In this document: one piece after another, positions 11,849 to 22,520 of the stretch
Numbering within the stretch: the first letter of the stretch is position 1
How the letters are laid out: each line of letters starts with the position of its first letter
Assembly (NCBI GenBank): GCA_026182355.1
Contig: JAPFBL010000002.1
Location: forward strand, 1,984,001 to 2,048,000
DNA length: 64,000 nt
Source: Hermatobates lingyangjiaoensis
Taxonomy: Eukaryota; Arthropoda; Insecta; Hemiptera; Hermatobatidae
Reading direction: 5' to 3'
Notes under the pieces: model-generated
The model's input: the letters and a program-made list of their open reading frames with translations, nothing else
Database searches by the model: none
What the model was told of the DNA's origin: nothing
Program-made: the position numbers and the translations under genes

Positions 11849-14540
11849 TCAGAGCAGGTCTCGGGGCCAACATCTTTTCAGCCTTCTAATAGGGTTGCTA
11901 GGAATCTGGAGAGATGATAATTCGTGAATGAAAGGATTTATAGTGGTGGGCAAAGATTCATGGAATTTGCGGTATCGGGATTGGATTTCTTGGTGGATGA
12001 AGGGAATTTTAAGATCTTTGTGTATGGTATCGTTCGAAACATAGAAGGGAGCTTGCACAATTTTGCGAAGGATTTTGGATTGGGCTGCTTGAATTCTTTG
12101 GATGTTTGAATGCTTGGTTGATCCCCAGATTTCTAGTCCATAAGTCCAGATCGGTTTAAGTATAGCAGTGTATATTAGTCTTTTGTTTTGTAGTGTCAGA
12201 ATTGATCTGTTGTCAAGAAGTCTAGATAGCGTCTTGTATCGTCTCAGTAGGTCTTGTCGTTTCAGTCTTGTATGTGGATTCCATGTTAGTCGTTTGTCGA
12301 TGTACATCCCCAGGTATCGCACTACGTTAGCAACTGGGAGGGGAGATTGGTTAATATAAACAGGAGGACATCTTTGTTTTCGTAGTGTGAACGTAATATG
12401 GGTGGATTTCTCAGTGTTTAATTTAATTTTTTCTTCTGGCACCAAGATTCCAAAATGAGTAAATGTTCTTGGAGGGATTGAGTGGAGCTGATAGGATCTG
12501 AGTCACTGGATAATATTGCTGTGTCATCTGCAAAGGTGAAAATAGTAGTTTTGGAATGGGTTGGGATATCAGCAGTGTATATTTGGTAAAGAGTGGGAGC
12601 CAATACGCTCCCCTGAGGCACACCAGCATTTACAGGAAAATAGGGAGAAAGAGCAGTTCCTTCACACACCCGGAAATATCGCTCGGTCAGGTAGCTGCGA
12701 AGGATGAGGTAGTATGTTGAGGGTAGGATGTCTTTTAGTTGGCATAGTAAGCTTGGGTGCCAAACCCGGTCAAAAGCCTGAGAAACATCAAGAAACGCAC
12801 CCGAACAATATTGGCCTCTCTCTAGAGCAGAGGAGATGGCGTCTACAACCCGGTGGCACTGCTGTATTGTTGTATGGTGTCGCCGGAAACCAAACTGGTG
12901 GTCGGGGATTATATTTTGTTTGTATAGGAGAGGAATAATGCGTTTTAGGATTAGCCTTTCTAGAATCTTTCCTAGTATTGGTAGCAGGCTAATGGGTCTG
13001 TAGGAAGTAGGCAGGTGGGAGGGTTTATTAGGTTTGGGTATCATGCGGATATGGGAATGTTTCCATGATATTGGAAAGTAAGTTGTACGCAAAACTGAAT
13101 TAAAGAGATATGTAATGAGGAGTACAGCTTTTTTGGGGAGTTCTTTAAGAATTAATGGAGTAATTAGGTCAAATCCAGGAGCTTTTTTGGTTTTGAGGTT
13201 TTTTATTGCATACTGAACATCGGACGGGGTAAACGCTTTTGGAGGAAGACTCAAGGGAACAGGACAGTCTAACTTCTCTATTGTTTTTGCCACATATAAA
13301 GGATTTAGGATAGTAGGGTGGGGGGTAAAGACAGTGGTAAGGTAGGAGGCAAACAGATTGGCCTTTTCTTCGTCTGATTTTGCCCAGTTACCATTTGTCT
13401 GCCTGAGGGGAGCAGACACTTTATTATAGGATAGGATTTTTCTGGTTGCTCTCCAGAGCGATTTGTTGTCAGTCGTCAGTCCTTCAGTGTATTGTCTAAA
13501 CTTTTGGGATCTGTAGTTTCTTAGTACTGTTGTAAGTTGGTGAGTGATACGGTTGAGGGTTAGCTTGTCATTTGGGTAACGAGTTCTCTGCCAGAGTTTT
13601 CGAGCATTCCGTTTTGAGTTTATAAGATTCCGTATATAAAAAGGAATGTTGATGTCTTTTGTAAATGTTTTTTGATTGTAAGTGTACTGCGTTGATATAT
13701 TAATTGAATTTGCTATTGTTAAATTTAGTTGTTCAATTGCGTGGTCAATTTCGTCGTGGGTTTTTAAAGAGACAGTAAGGTCAATATTGTCTTCAACATT
13801 CTGTCTGAATAGGTTCCAATCAACTGGACCACTTATTAGTGTTGCTCTGGGAGTAACCAGAATAGGATTAATATCCAGAGTTAAAAGAATAGGACTGTGG
13901 TCAGAGGAAAGATCGTTCAGTACGCAAACATGGTGATGGAGAGAGGATAGCTGGGACGTGATGAAGAAATCTAGGAGATCTGGCCGTTTTTTGACGCTGC
14001 AGGCCAGTAGGTAGGGTCAGGAGGGGAGATGTAATTCAGAGGATTACTGGAGAGCACAGAAGAGAGGACACGACCACGAGGGTTTGTTATTCTACTGCCC
14101 CACTGTTGATGCTTTGCATTGTAGTCGCCACCAGATAAGAAGCGAGGACCAAGCGAATTGAAAAAAGAAAGGAATTGTGAATAGGTAATTTTGTGTTTAG
14201 GTGGGCAGTAAACAGACGCTAGATTGAAATTAAAGGATGAGGAGGACAGGTTAACAACAGTGTTTTGCAGTGACTCAGAGGAATCATTAGGAACGAGGAA
14301 GTGGGATAAGCTGTTTCGTACTAGGATAGCTGTTCCACCGCAGGCAATGTCTGAGGGATGGTCAGTTCTGTAAGTTCTGTAGTTCCTTATGTAAAAGTAA
14401 GATCTGGAAGTAAGGTGGGTTTCTGTTATTAAAGCAATATCAATTCTATTTTGTTGTAATAGTACATCTAGTTCGTTATACTTGGATCTCAAACCGTTAG
14501 CATTCCAAAGCAGAATGGTGAGAGATTGAGGAGATGGCAT
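11849..14540 (-). CDS. LINE ORF2: AP endonuclease and reverse transcriptase, two frameshifts
   Basis: Starts at ATG 14540-14538. The apurinic-like endonuclease (14540 to about 13750) shows LLWNANGLRSKYNEL, ALITETHL, SGGDYNAKHQQWGS and SDHSPILL. The reverse transcriptase shows IPKPNKPSHLPTSYRPISLL, the catalytic LDVSQAFDRVWH, NAGVPQGSVLAPTLY and TFADDTAILS (the FADD catalytic pair). A thumb/C-terminal part has LGMYIDKRLTWNPH and ends at 11849. Frame switches lie near 13990 (A run after GCGTC on the minus strand, in the endonuclease) and near 12430 (A run after CAGAAG, just past the RT core). Each needs one extra A to restore reading. Total length of ~897 codons is normal for Jockey ORF2. It would nick the target and prime reverse transcription. 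Confidence 0.92.
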
Positions 14541-14542
14541 GG

Positions 14543-15810
14543 TTAAGGAAGAGGTCGGGAAAGTAAGGGAATTACTCTCTCAACTACTGTGGTAAGCAGA
14601 GTCACCAGCGGGCCGATGAGAGAGCGAAATTCCGAAAGAAATGAGGACATCATTGTGGTCATGTCAGAGGATGCGGGTGGGGGAGGAATAAAGGATGGCT
14701 TACTTAGCGGGTGAGGCTCCTGAAAAGATGTTGGCCCTTTGAGTGCTTCTGCGTAGCTTACAGATGGCCGGCATTCGCTTGTCGAGGGTCGTTCAGCTGT
14801 TGGTTGAGTTGTTGCTTCAGCCACTCGGTTGTTAAATGGCTGCCTAGTGGCAGTGTGACTGGTTTTCCGTAACTTTTGAAGCTGCTTATGGTTGATACAT
14901 CCCCGATAGTTGGCGGGGTGATTACCCTTACACAGGGTGCACTTCGCTGGAGTTTCCCGGGGTTTTGGCAGTTGTGGCTCCAGTGGCTGTCTGCACACTT
15001 GACACAGCGCGGAACATGATTGCAATACGCCTTCGTATGACCATATTCTTGGCAGCGCTTACACTGGGCGATTAACTTGTTCCTGTAGGGCTCCTCCACC
15101 CTAATTCGGCAACCATACAGGTGTGTCACCATGAAGATTTCGTTATTTTTTGGAGAGGGCTCCAGGTCGAGAAAGAAAAGTGGCAGCTTTTCTTTCGATG
15201 GTGACAGAACATTAGAAATGTTCCGTACACTGAACCCGAGTGACTTTACTTCTTCTTTTAATTCTTCAGTAGGAATTGTAGGGTGGAGGTTTCTCAGCAC
15301 TACTCTGTATGCTTTATCTTCCTTTACCTGGTACGTATGATAGTTGCACTTTTGGTCTTTTAGTGCGAGTATTAATTTTCTATAGTTTTCTCCAGTGTTG
15401 ACACGGACGATGGTTGTGTCTGTTCTTGCCTGACAGGAGAACTGATTTGCTCCTATCAACTCTTTTATCGTTTTATAAAACGAACTGAAGTCAACTATGT
15501 TTTTTATAAATATTGGAGGAGGCTTTACTTCTTTTTGGGTTGGTTCTTCTTCTTTCCGGGTAGTGGTCGCTGATCTGATACTGAGCTGGGGTGGTTCTTC
15601 TTCCACTGCTAACACACCAAACCTATTTGGTGATATAAAATTAATTGAGTGGCCTGCAGAGGTAGAGCTAGTAATGCTTAAGGTATCACTTTTCATACTT
15701 TCTTGGCTGAGTGACCTTTGTCTACTGCTGCTTGTTGCATCCTTTTGGTAAGTTGTATTAGCCTTTTTTGATTTTTTTGGTATGTTGCCTGTAGTTCCTT
15801 GTCTTTTCAT
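14543..15810 (-). CDS. LINE ORF1 (gag-like RNA-binding protein), one frameshift
   Basis: Starts at ATG 15810-15808. Residues 1-100 are Ser/Lys/Pro-rich. Residues ~170-240 form the PRE_C2HC domain that precedes the zinc knuckles in Jockey-type gag proteins. Knuckles are at Cys250-Cys263 (CKRCQEYGHTKAYC, C-x2-C-x4-H-x4-C) and Cys269-Cys281. A third knuckle (CTLCKGNHPANYRGC) lies in another frame. The switch is in the CCAAAACCCC run near 14959-14967 and is explained by one missing base. Without it the first frame runs on to a stop at 14758. After the switch the frame ends at 14543 after a Pro-rich stretch and a hydrophobic C-terminus. The product coats LINE RNA. Confidence 0.88.
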
Positions 15811-16114
15811 TTTTTTGTTATTATTATTTATATTTCTTCTTTATGTAGCGCGCGCGCTTGCGCGCACCTCACACGGAGTTGTTATTGTTATCACTAGTGT
15901 AAATACTTGTGAACAATAAATATCAAGTAGGTGATACAATACAAATTGAGCACTTAATACTTGAGTGTAGAAACACCACCCCTAATACAAACAGCACTAC
16001 TGTAGACGATCTGCAGAAAATCTCCACACTCTAAGCTGACCTTCACTATTTTACGGGCACTTATTGCGGAGCAAAAAATTTTACTTGTTTACACTTTCAA
16101 ACACTATGCACAAG

Positions 16115-16126
16115 TGAGATGTAAGA
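16115..16126. repeat. LINE target-site duplication, right copy
   Basis: TGAGATGTAAGA, identical to 11634-11645; marks the 5' end of the LINE. Confidence 0.9.
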
Positions 16127-17563
16127 GGAATAATATTGTGCAGGTAAATGATAACACTCATTAAAAAAAAATTCGTATATATGTTATTTGACAAAGGGGA
16201 AGGAAAATGATCTTATTAGATACTAAGAAGCCATAAAATTCCCAGTATAATAATTCTGTTAAAAACCAAAAATGTAAAAGATAATTCAAAATATAAATCT
16301 TTCGTTTAGAGATTAATAACTATATTTATCGTACATCTTTAATTAACAGATCACCTTAAAACAACATTTTCTTCGCTGTTTAAGATGTTTTTCAGAGAAA
16401 AAAAGGGTATTTTACTGTTTCAAATTTAAAAATTTTACATTAATATTCAATGTAGAAGGATGTCAAGTAAACGATGTAAGAAATCTACTGGCTATTTGAA
16501 CAATAGCCATGTTCTCTTGTAGGATTATATTTCGTTTCAAGAAATGTTCAAATTGGTTTTTCAAAAATGTTATTACTGCTGTAGTTATACTAATGAAATT
16601 ATTTACAAATAATAAATTATTTGTGATGTACAAAAATAAGCTTATAAATTGATATGTCCTTCAATCACTATCTGTACTAACTCACGAATGCAATGCTAAT
16701 AATTATATCCCATTTAGATATTTATGTTATGCTTAAATGATACGTTATGTTTTATATACTCAAGAAATTTGACATTGAGTTACTTATAGTAAAGTAGAGT
16801 GTAGGCCACTCCAGATTTTTTTTTATGAATTGCTAATTTTTTTTCCATTTTTGGTCAAACTTTCATTATTTTTTAATGAGCCATTTAGCGTCAAAAAAAC
16901 ATTTTCTGAAAACACAAATCGTACTGTAACGCCCCTTTAACGAATGTAATTTTGAAAGAAAATATCTCAACTCATTTTCCACATAATGTTCTATTTTTAG
17001 GCATAGTTTCATTGTGATCTGTCTAACAGTATGGCTTGTATCGCTCTCACAAGGTTTTAGATTGAATTATATGTCAAAATTTTTACATTTTATTGAAAAA
17101 AAAATATTTCCCGTTGTTTTAAAATTCTGAATATATTTTTCGTTTGTTCCATTTGTAACTTCAAAGATAATGTCAAAATTTCAAAACTCTAGGGTTATCA
17201 GTTTAGGAGAAATAAATGTTTTAAAAAAAACGGTTTTTGGCAAAAAAAGTGAGTTTCCCATCATGCATAATTCTTCCCAAACAATAGGGATCTTCCTCCT
17301 TTTGAGGCCCATTTTTGTGTAAAATATCAACTTGATCCATCAAAGATTCTGGACCGTAGCGTGGTAACAAGCAATGCTAACACACTCACCCACCCACCCA
17401 CCCACACACACACACAGACATCATCGTAAAAACATCATAAAACGACTTCTGGGACCTCAAAACATGTAATTCCGTCAAAATCTCGAGATCGAATTTTTTC
17501 ACGATCACTATACTTTACTTATAGTAAAGTAAAAACTAAAAAAAGTATGATTATAAGGCTTAC

Positions 17564-18248
17564 AGTTTCTTTGTTTCTTGCTAAAGCAATAACGTACTCC
17601 TCCTCGTTACGCTTGCGCAGTCGCCTCCGGACTTCCTTAATTCTCTCAGCCTCGTCTCTTTCAACATGTAATGTTGTTTCTGGAGGCAGCATACCGATAA
17701 GAATCATTTCTTCTACAACTCTTCTTCGGATTTTCTTTCTAGCTACCGATCCTCTCCAGACTTGCTGTATTGTAATGGCCGCCCTTTTGCTGTGCTCTTC
17801 GAGAGTTTCATCTTCTCTGAACTCCATTGCTTTCACGTTTCTATCCTTAACCAGTTTTATTTCCTTCATGAATTTGGCTCTTTCTCGACCTTGCCTGGCT
17901 CTTTCATGGGCTTGAAGCACTCTCACCGCTTCCAGTTCAGTCATTACAACCTCTTCCATTTCATCTTCATAATAACCCAGTCCTCGAAGAATATCATCTA
18001 TTGCATCTCTCCGAGCCTTAATTTCATCTTCTCTTTCTCTTTTGAAATACTCTGGTACTCGAATCTCAACATCTTCTGGACAAAGGTCGTTTTCAAGAAG
18101 AATATTGTCGAAATAACTAAATTCAGAACAATCAATGTTTACCAAATAATCCTTGAGCTCCAGCATTCTGCCCATGCTTGATTCCAAAAGTCTTTTGATG
18201 ATCTTTCTCTTTTGTGGTTGAACTACTTGGTCATAACACTGATCCAAC
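17564..18248 (-). CDS. IQCA1: IQCA1 coding exon 2 (IQ motif)
   Basis: 685 nt, entered after TTTTTAG and left at GAAACT|GTAAGC, phase 0. It encodes residues 56-284 including the IQ calmodulin-binding motif and the coiled coil before it. Frame is intact throughout. Confidence 0.88.
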
Positions 18249-20826
18249 CTAAAAATAATTACAATAGATAAAATAATTCAGTGTTTTGTTTGAAATAAAC
18301 TATGAGTAAATATAGTTCTAGATTAAACTGTTTGTTGTAATAACTGCATTCATTATACTTATAAAACTCATAGTAGATCGATCTTCATTACTAGTAGTAG
18401 CAATCTAATATCTTAGTAGCAACACTTTTATGTTAAACAAATACAATATGCTTGACATTTGACGTTTTTTCTAGATAATGTCTACTTGTGTATGGATGGA
18501 TGGTGTAACCAAAAGTTTGTGAAAACACAAACACTCATACCTCAAAATTCTTATTTTGTCAGATGGTGATCTGTCATATCGTTTGACAGATCATAATGAA
18601 ATTATATAAAAAAGTACCTTTTAAGTCAATGAATAGAATATTTTTTTGTCGAAATTGAATGGAAGAAAAGGGGCGTTATAGTGAATTTTATGATCCCAAA
18701 ACATGTTTTTTTTTGCTAAAAAGTAACTATAGAACAATTTATCTGGTGAAAAAATCTATTAAAATTAATATAAAAAATTTAGGAAAATTCCATTAACACA
18801 AATGCCGGTATAGCTATTAAAACTGAAAACCCAACTTGAAATAATGAACACTCTACTGTGTTGTTGGATTTGTTTAAAATGAAATGAAATAATTTATTAG
18901 AATCTTGTGAATAAGGAATTTTTATTTAAATGTTAATAAAAGAAATTTAAGCTGTTTTAATGAGTTAATTTGATGTGCAAAAAAGTTTAATTCTTAAAAC
19001 TATAATATATGCAACAAGCGAAAAAGAACCGTATATTTTATAAGGTTTTCTAGCGTGTGATAGATGGTTGTCTAATGAAAGTGTAATGAGTTTATACGTC
19101 GTATCATTTATAAATCTTAATGCCACCTATATAGTATGTTTTAGAATTTTTATTTTTTTTTTGTGTTATGAAAGCAGGAGAAAGCTGTTTATTATAGCTA
19201 TTAATTTTAAATCCTTCTTCGATAATTCGAAAAACTTAAACTTTAGTATCACATACTGTTTTCTATGAATATTTCATAAGCCTATAATATTATAAGAATA
19301 ATATCATATTAGAAATGACAACGATCAGATTCTATTTGTATTAATATGAAAAGTTTTTGCTAAATAAGCAACTTCATAAGAGATAATACTTAATGTTATC
19401 AAGGTATTTGAATGGCAATTTTATTGAATGACCTACGAAATGCTGACTAACAAAATAGAAAACTGTTTAAGTGTTAAATTAATGACTCTGTGCTGCTTCA
19501 TGAATATTCAAGGAGCTTTTGATAACATTTCTTAGAATCATGTGAATCAGAACTAATAAATAGCGATTTCTTATGCGTTGGTGAACTGGAATTCAAATTT
19601 AATGCGAAACTGGTCAGAAAATTGCAGCACTATTTACAAGGTGAAACAAATTTATATAATAACTAGACTATCCATGACCCTTTGTGTTACTCAGAAATTA
19701 TAAAAATAGGTATTGAAATTAATTTACTGAACATGATTGACAGGGATAATTTTAATTGTTGTTTCTTGGTATTAAGACACGGAAACAGGTTCTTATATGG
19801 CCCAAGTTGTTGATATAGTATTCTTAACATGATTCAAGATATATGCTCAGTAAGCATATTTAGCAAAATAAAAATTATTTAAAGGTAAAAAAATCATTTA
19901 TTTTATCATACAAATAAATAAAACATCAATTTATGTTATATACATAATGAAATATATTTAAAACAAACAAAACGTGTAAATTGAAATATTCAATTTATTT
20001 ACCTAACATTAAATAACATTAATGAAAGGGATGTATGTGTTTTTATAATATTACCTTAGAACATTCGTATTCATCTGACAGTTGTGTTCAAGTTTGTTTC
20101 TAAAATTATTCATTTTTAACTTTTAATGTAGTAGTTTATTATATATTTGTTACATTTATTTATAATACATTTGCACTACTGTCATCAGCGAGCACGCAAG
20201 CCTCTGGGCTACTCTAGCTCAATGCCTTTATTTTATTACCAGTGTTTATATTTCGCAAATTTTAAATCATTTTTTTTTTGTTACATTTAAATACAATACA
20301 TTTTCACTACTATCATCGGCGAGCACACAAGCCAGAGGGCTACCCTGGCTCCTTGCCTTTAGTTTATTACTAGTTTTTATATTACGCAAATATTAAATTA
20401 AAAAAAAATTTTTAATGTTACATTTATATATAATACATATATAATAGATGAACAAACAAACTCACGAACTTTATATAGAGAGATATGATCAATTCTAACA
20501 GCTGAGATGGAATAAACAGTTACGATATACTTTGACTGACCTAACAATAACCTTCATTTTCCTGTATATATAAATTTACAGGAATAACACAATTTGAATA
20601 GTGTATTTAACTATCGCCTGAATTCATTTTGCAATGAAAGTTAATGGATTTTTAATTACCTATTAAGGGCCAACGCATACTTGATGTAGAGGTTGGCCAC
20701 GACATTTCTAGCGATTCGACGGTCTTTCGTTGGTTTGGCAGATTGCTGTTCTACGTCCTGCTTGGTGGCCGTGTTCAGGAGCTCTTGTGCCTCCCACCAT
20801 AACGTGTTGTAAGTTAAGTTTGACAT
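17564..20826 (-). CDS. IQCA1: IQCA1/DRC11, first two coding exons (5' part of gene)
   Basis: Dynein regulatory complex protein 11 (IQ and AAA domain-containing protein 1) is part of the axonemal nexin-dynein complex that regulates dynein in motile cilia and sperm flagella. Coding exons are 20826..20660 and 18248..17564, joined in frame through a split Arg codon (AG|G), giving residues 1-284. The start is the ATG at 20826-20824 (MSNLTYNTLWWEAQELL). Visible features are LYIKYALALNRLDQCYDQ, the PQKRKIIKRLLESSMGRMLE helix, a long charged coiled-coil region, and an IQ motif (IQQVWRGSVARKKIRR, residues ~216-231) followed by MLPPETTLHVERDEA. The remaining two thirds, including the AAA ATPase, are not in the window and should lie to the left beyond intron 2, which holds the nested repeats. 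Confidence 0.87.
18249..20659 (-). other. IQCA1: IQCA1 intron 1
   Basis: 2.4-kb AT-rich intron with GT...AG ends. Its upstream third contains a 131-bp repeat dimer (20148-20416). Nothing else recognised. Confidence 0.75.
20148..20416. repeat. 131-bp tandem dimer with a GC hairpin
   Basis: Two copies begin TTGTTACATTTA at 20148 and 20279, with a partial third start at 20417. Each contains GCGAGCACGCAAGCC or its variant followed by a short hairpin (in copy 2, GCCAGAGGGCTACCCTGGC). Flanking sequence at 20441-20490 (GATGAACAAACAAACTCACG, TATAGAGAGATA) resembles retroelement tails, but I cannot assign a family. Confidence 0.7.
20660..20826 (-). CDS. IQCA1: IQCA1 coding exon 1
   Basis: 167 nt from the ATG to AATAG, followed by a GTAATT 5' splice site. 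It encodes residues 1-55 plus two bases of codon 56. Confidence 0.87.
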
Positions 20827-22520
20827 AACTGCCTAACAACTGAAAATATACATAAACTGAGATAAACTTTAAACATTCAAGAAGCGTAATATTTTAGGAG
20901 TGAAATAGTTTTATGTTTCAGATATATATTTAAAGAAAAACTAAAGAGCTGAAGTCTTTCTACTCAGGTTTATAATAATTCAATGTAGAATACGAATAAA
21001 TAATTTTAATAAAGTAAGTTTTTTTAATTCTTAATTTTTTTTATTCTACATCATGGACATTTTAAGTTATAAATTTCAATCATAATTAGCACTGCTAATC
21101 ACGTATAACTCCTTATGGCATCTGTATTAAAGCCACGCGATCCCAGGATAACTTAATTCCTGAACTAAAAGATATCTACAATTACAAGCAGCGGGATAAA
21201 ATCTGCACTCTCACATATAAGATATGGAATGAAACATAAAGTTTGTTGTTTACAATAAGCGTTATAAACACGACTGCACTGCACGTTATAAGCTGATATC
21301 ATCGCGACAGGCATAAGACGTTGGTCTCTAAGCCCATCTGGATCAAATAATAAATTGCCTAAATTGATTTTTTTTTTAGGAGAAAGATACTAAGATGTTC
21401 AAGACATTTATATGATAAATAATAGTACTAATCATAAATGCTCACTTTATATGTACGAGCATGATCACTTTACAGTATGTTTGCTATAATCGATATAAAT
21501 AAGTTTTGAAAATCTAAGGATAATAATTTGGAACACAATGACAACCACAAAACAAAGCGAATGTCAGGCAAAGCTCTGAACGTCATTCAAATTAACTGTT
21601 GACATTAAATTAAAATAAAGTTCTCTAAATCATTTTACATACTATAAAAACTGCATTCTCATAAACATAATAGGCCAATGCTACTGAAAAGAACAACATA
21701 TTTAAAACACAAAGGTAATAATCCAAAATGTCAATCCATATGTATTAATTGCAATGTCTCTATACTGATCTCTAAACATTTTTCTTTCCTTGTAGATATA
21801 TATTAAATCTATTCAAACAGTTAAGTTGGTTTTAAAAAGGATACTAAATTACTAAGTATAAATTATTTTCTCCTAAAATAAGTAAACATAAATTAAAACA
21901 ATCCTTAATTGTATTTAGTTTGATATACATACCAAGCATTTAAAACTATTAATTGCATTTAAAATGTAATGCAATTAATTAACAAGAGAGTTTTTATAAT
22001 TAAAAATCAAATTCAGCCTAAGGGCAGTTATTTGTTCTACTTTCCTTCAAGTAAAAAATCGATAGCTAGGTTACACCACAAAGAAAGGGTTTGTTGTTCA
22101 CCTGGAGAACAAGGACTGCCATCTTGCGGCTAACAATAAGTACTGTCCAATTCATCACAACAACACCAACGTGTCCCTCCTTTCATTCCAATTTTTTCTA
22201 AACTTAATATTTTGTTCAATAAATTACTTTAGTACAAGTAGTTTTTTGATCATGAAAAGAAATCAGTTTCAACATTTTGACGGATTTACATAATTTCATC
22301 CGCTTTGAATATTTTTTTTATGAAGTAGGTTGATGAATATTAACTAAATATAAAAAGCATCAATCTAAAGTTTGTATATTATATTCATGCCACTACAAGA
22401 ATTTAGGTCCATTGAAAAAGGTAATATACGTATAAATAAGTAAAGAACGGCAACTTTATTACTTAGAATGAGAGCAACCTACTCTACTTGACGAACTTCT
22501 TTACACCAAATAGGCTTTTT
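20827..22520. promoter_or_regulatory. IQCA1 upstream region with a CTCF-like word
   Basis: No gene. On the minus strand the 5' flank of IQCA1 holds one GC-rich island at 22085-22165. Within it, ACTGCCATCTTGCGGC (22115-22130) resembles the CTCF core (by eye about three mismatches over 15 positions to the vertebrate consensus as I know it). No TATA box or initiator was assigned. Confidence 0.3.

Larger units (their letters stand above)
11646..16114 (-). mobile_element. Full-length Jockey-clade LINE
   Basis: A 4.47-kb non-LTR retrotransposon reads right to left. It is flanked by an exact 12-bp target duplication, TGAGATGTAAGA, at 11634-11645 and 16115-16126. Its 3' end is a 25-nt poly(A) (T run, 11646-11670) directly against the left duplication. 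A ~300-bp 5' leader (16114-15811) with a GCGCGC-rich palindromic stretch precedes ORF1. The ORF1 stop (14545-14543) is followed two bases later by the ORF2 start (14540), the tight coupling usual in this clade. Each frameshift in the two ORFs is a single-base loss in an A run, so the copy is either newly inactivated or misassembled. It lies in the same transcriptional direction as IQCA1. Confidence 0.93.
10693..16815 (+). mobile_element. Family X copy inserted into the inverted outer copy
   Basis: A forward X unit starts with ACTTTACTATAAGTAAAGT at 10693 and ends ...GGCCACTCCAG at 16814. Its first ~740 bp (10693-11430) are the reverse complement of 16816-17530, and its remainder (11430-11645 plus 16127-16815) is the reverse complement of 9786-10692. 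That is exactly the arrangement made when one copy inserts into another at a T run. The TG/TGGG microsatellite block is at 10805-10865. The unit is itself split by a LINE at 11646-16114. Confidence 0.8.
9786..17530 (-). mobile_element. Family X copy (outer layer of a three-level nest)
   Basis: The outer copy lies in reverse orientation. Its two halves are 9786-10692 (starting TCTGGAGTGGCCTACACT after an A run) and 16816-17530 (ending in the palindromic ACTTTACTTATAGTAAAGT). Together they make ~1.6 kb with no coding potential. The interruption between them, at a T run, is a second, forward X copy. The second half contains the family's CA/TG-rich microsatellite block near 17385-17415. It lies in IQCA1 intron 2, with its right end about 30 bp from that intron's 5' splice site. 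Confidence 0.8.
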
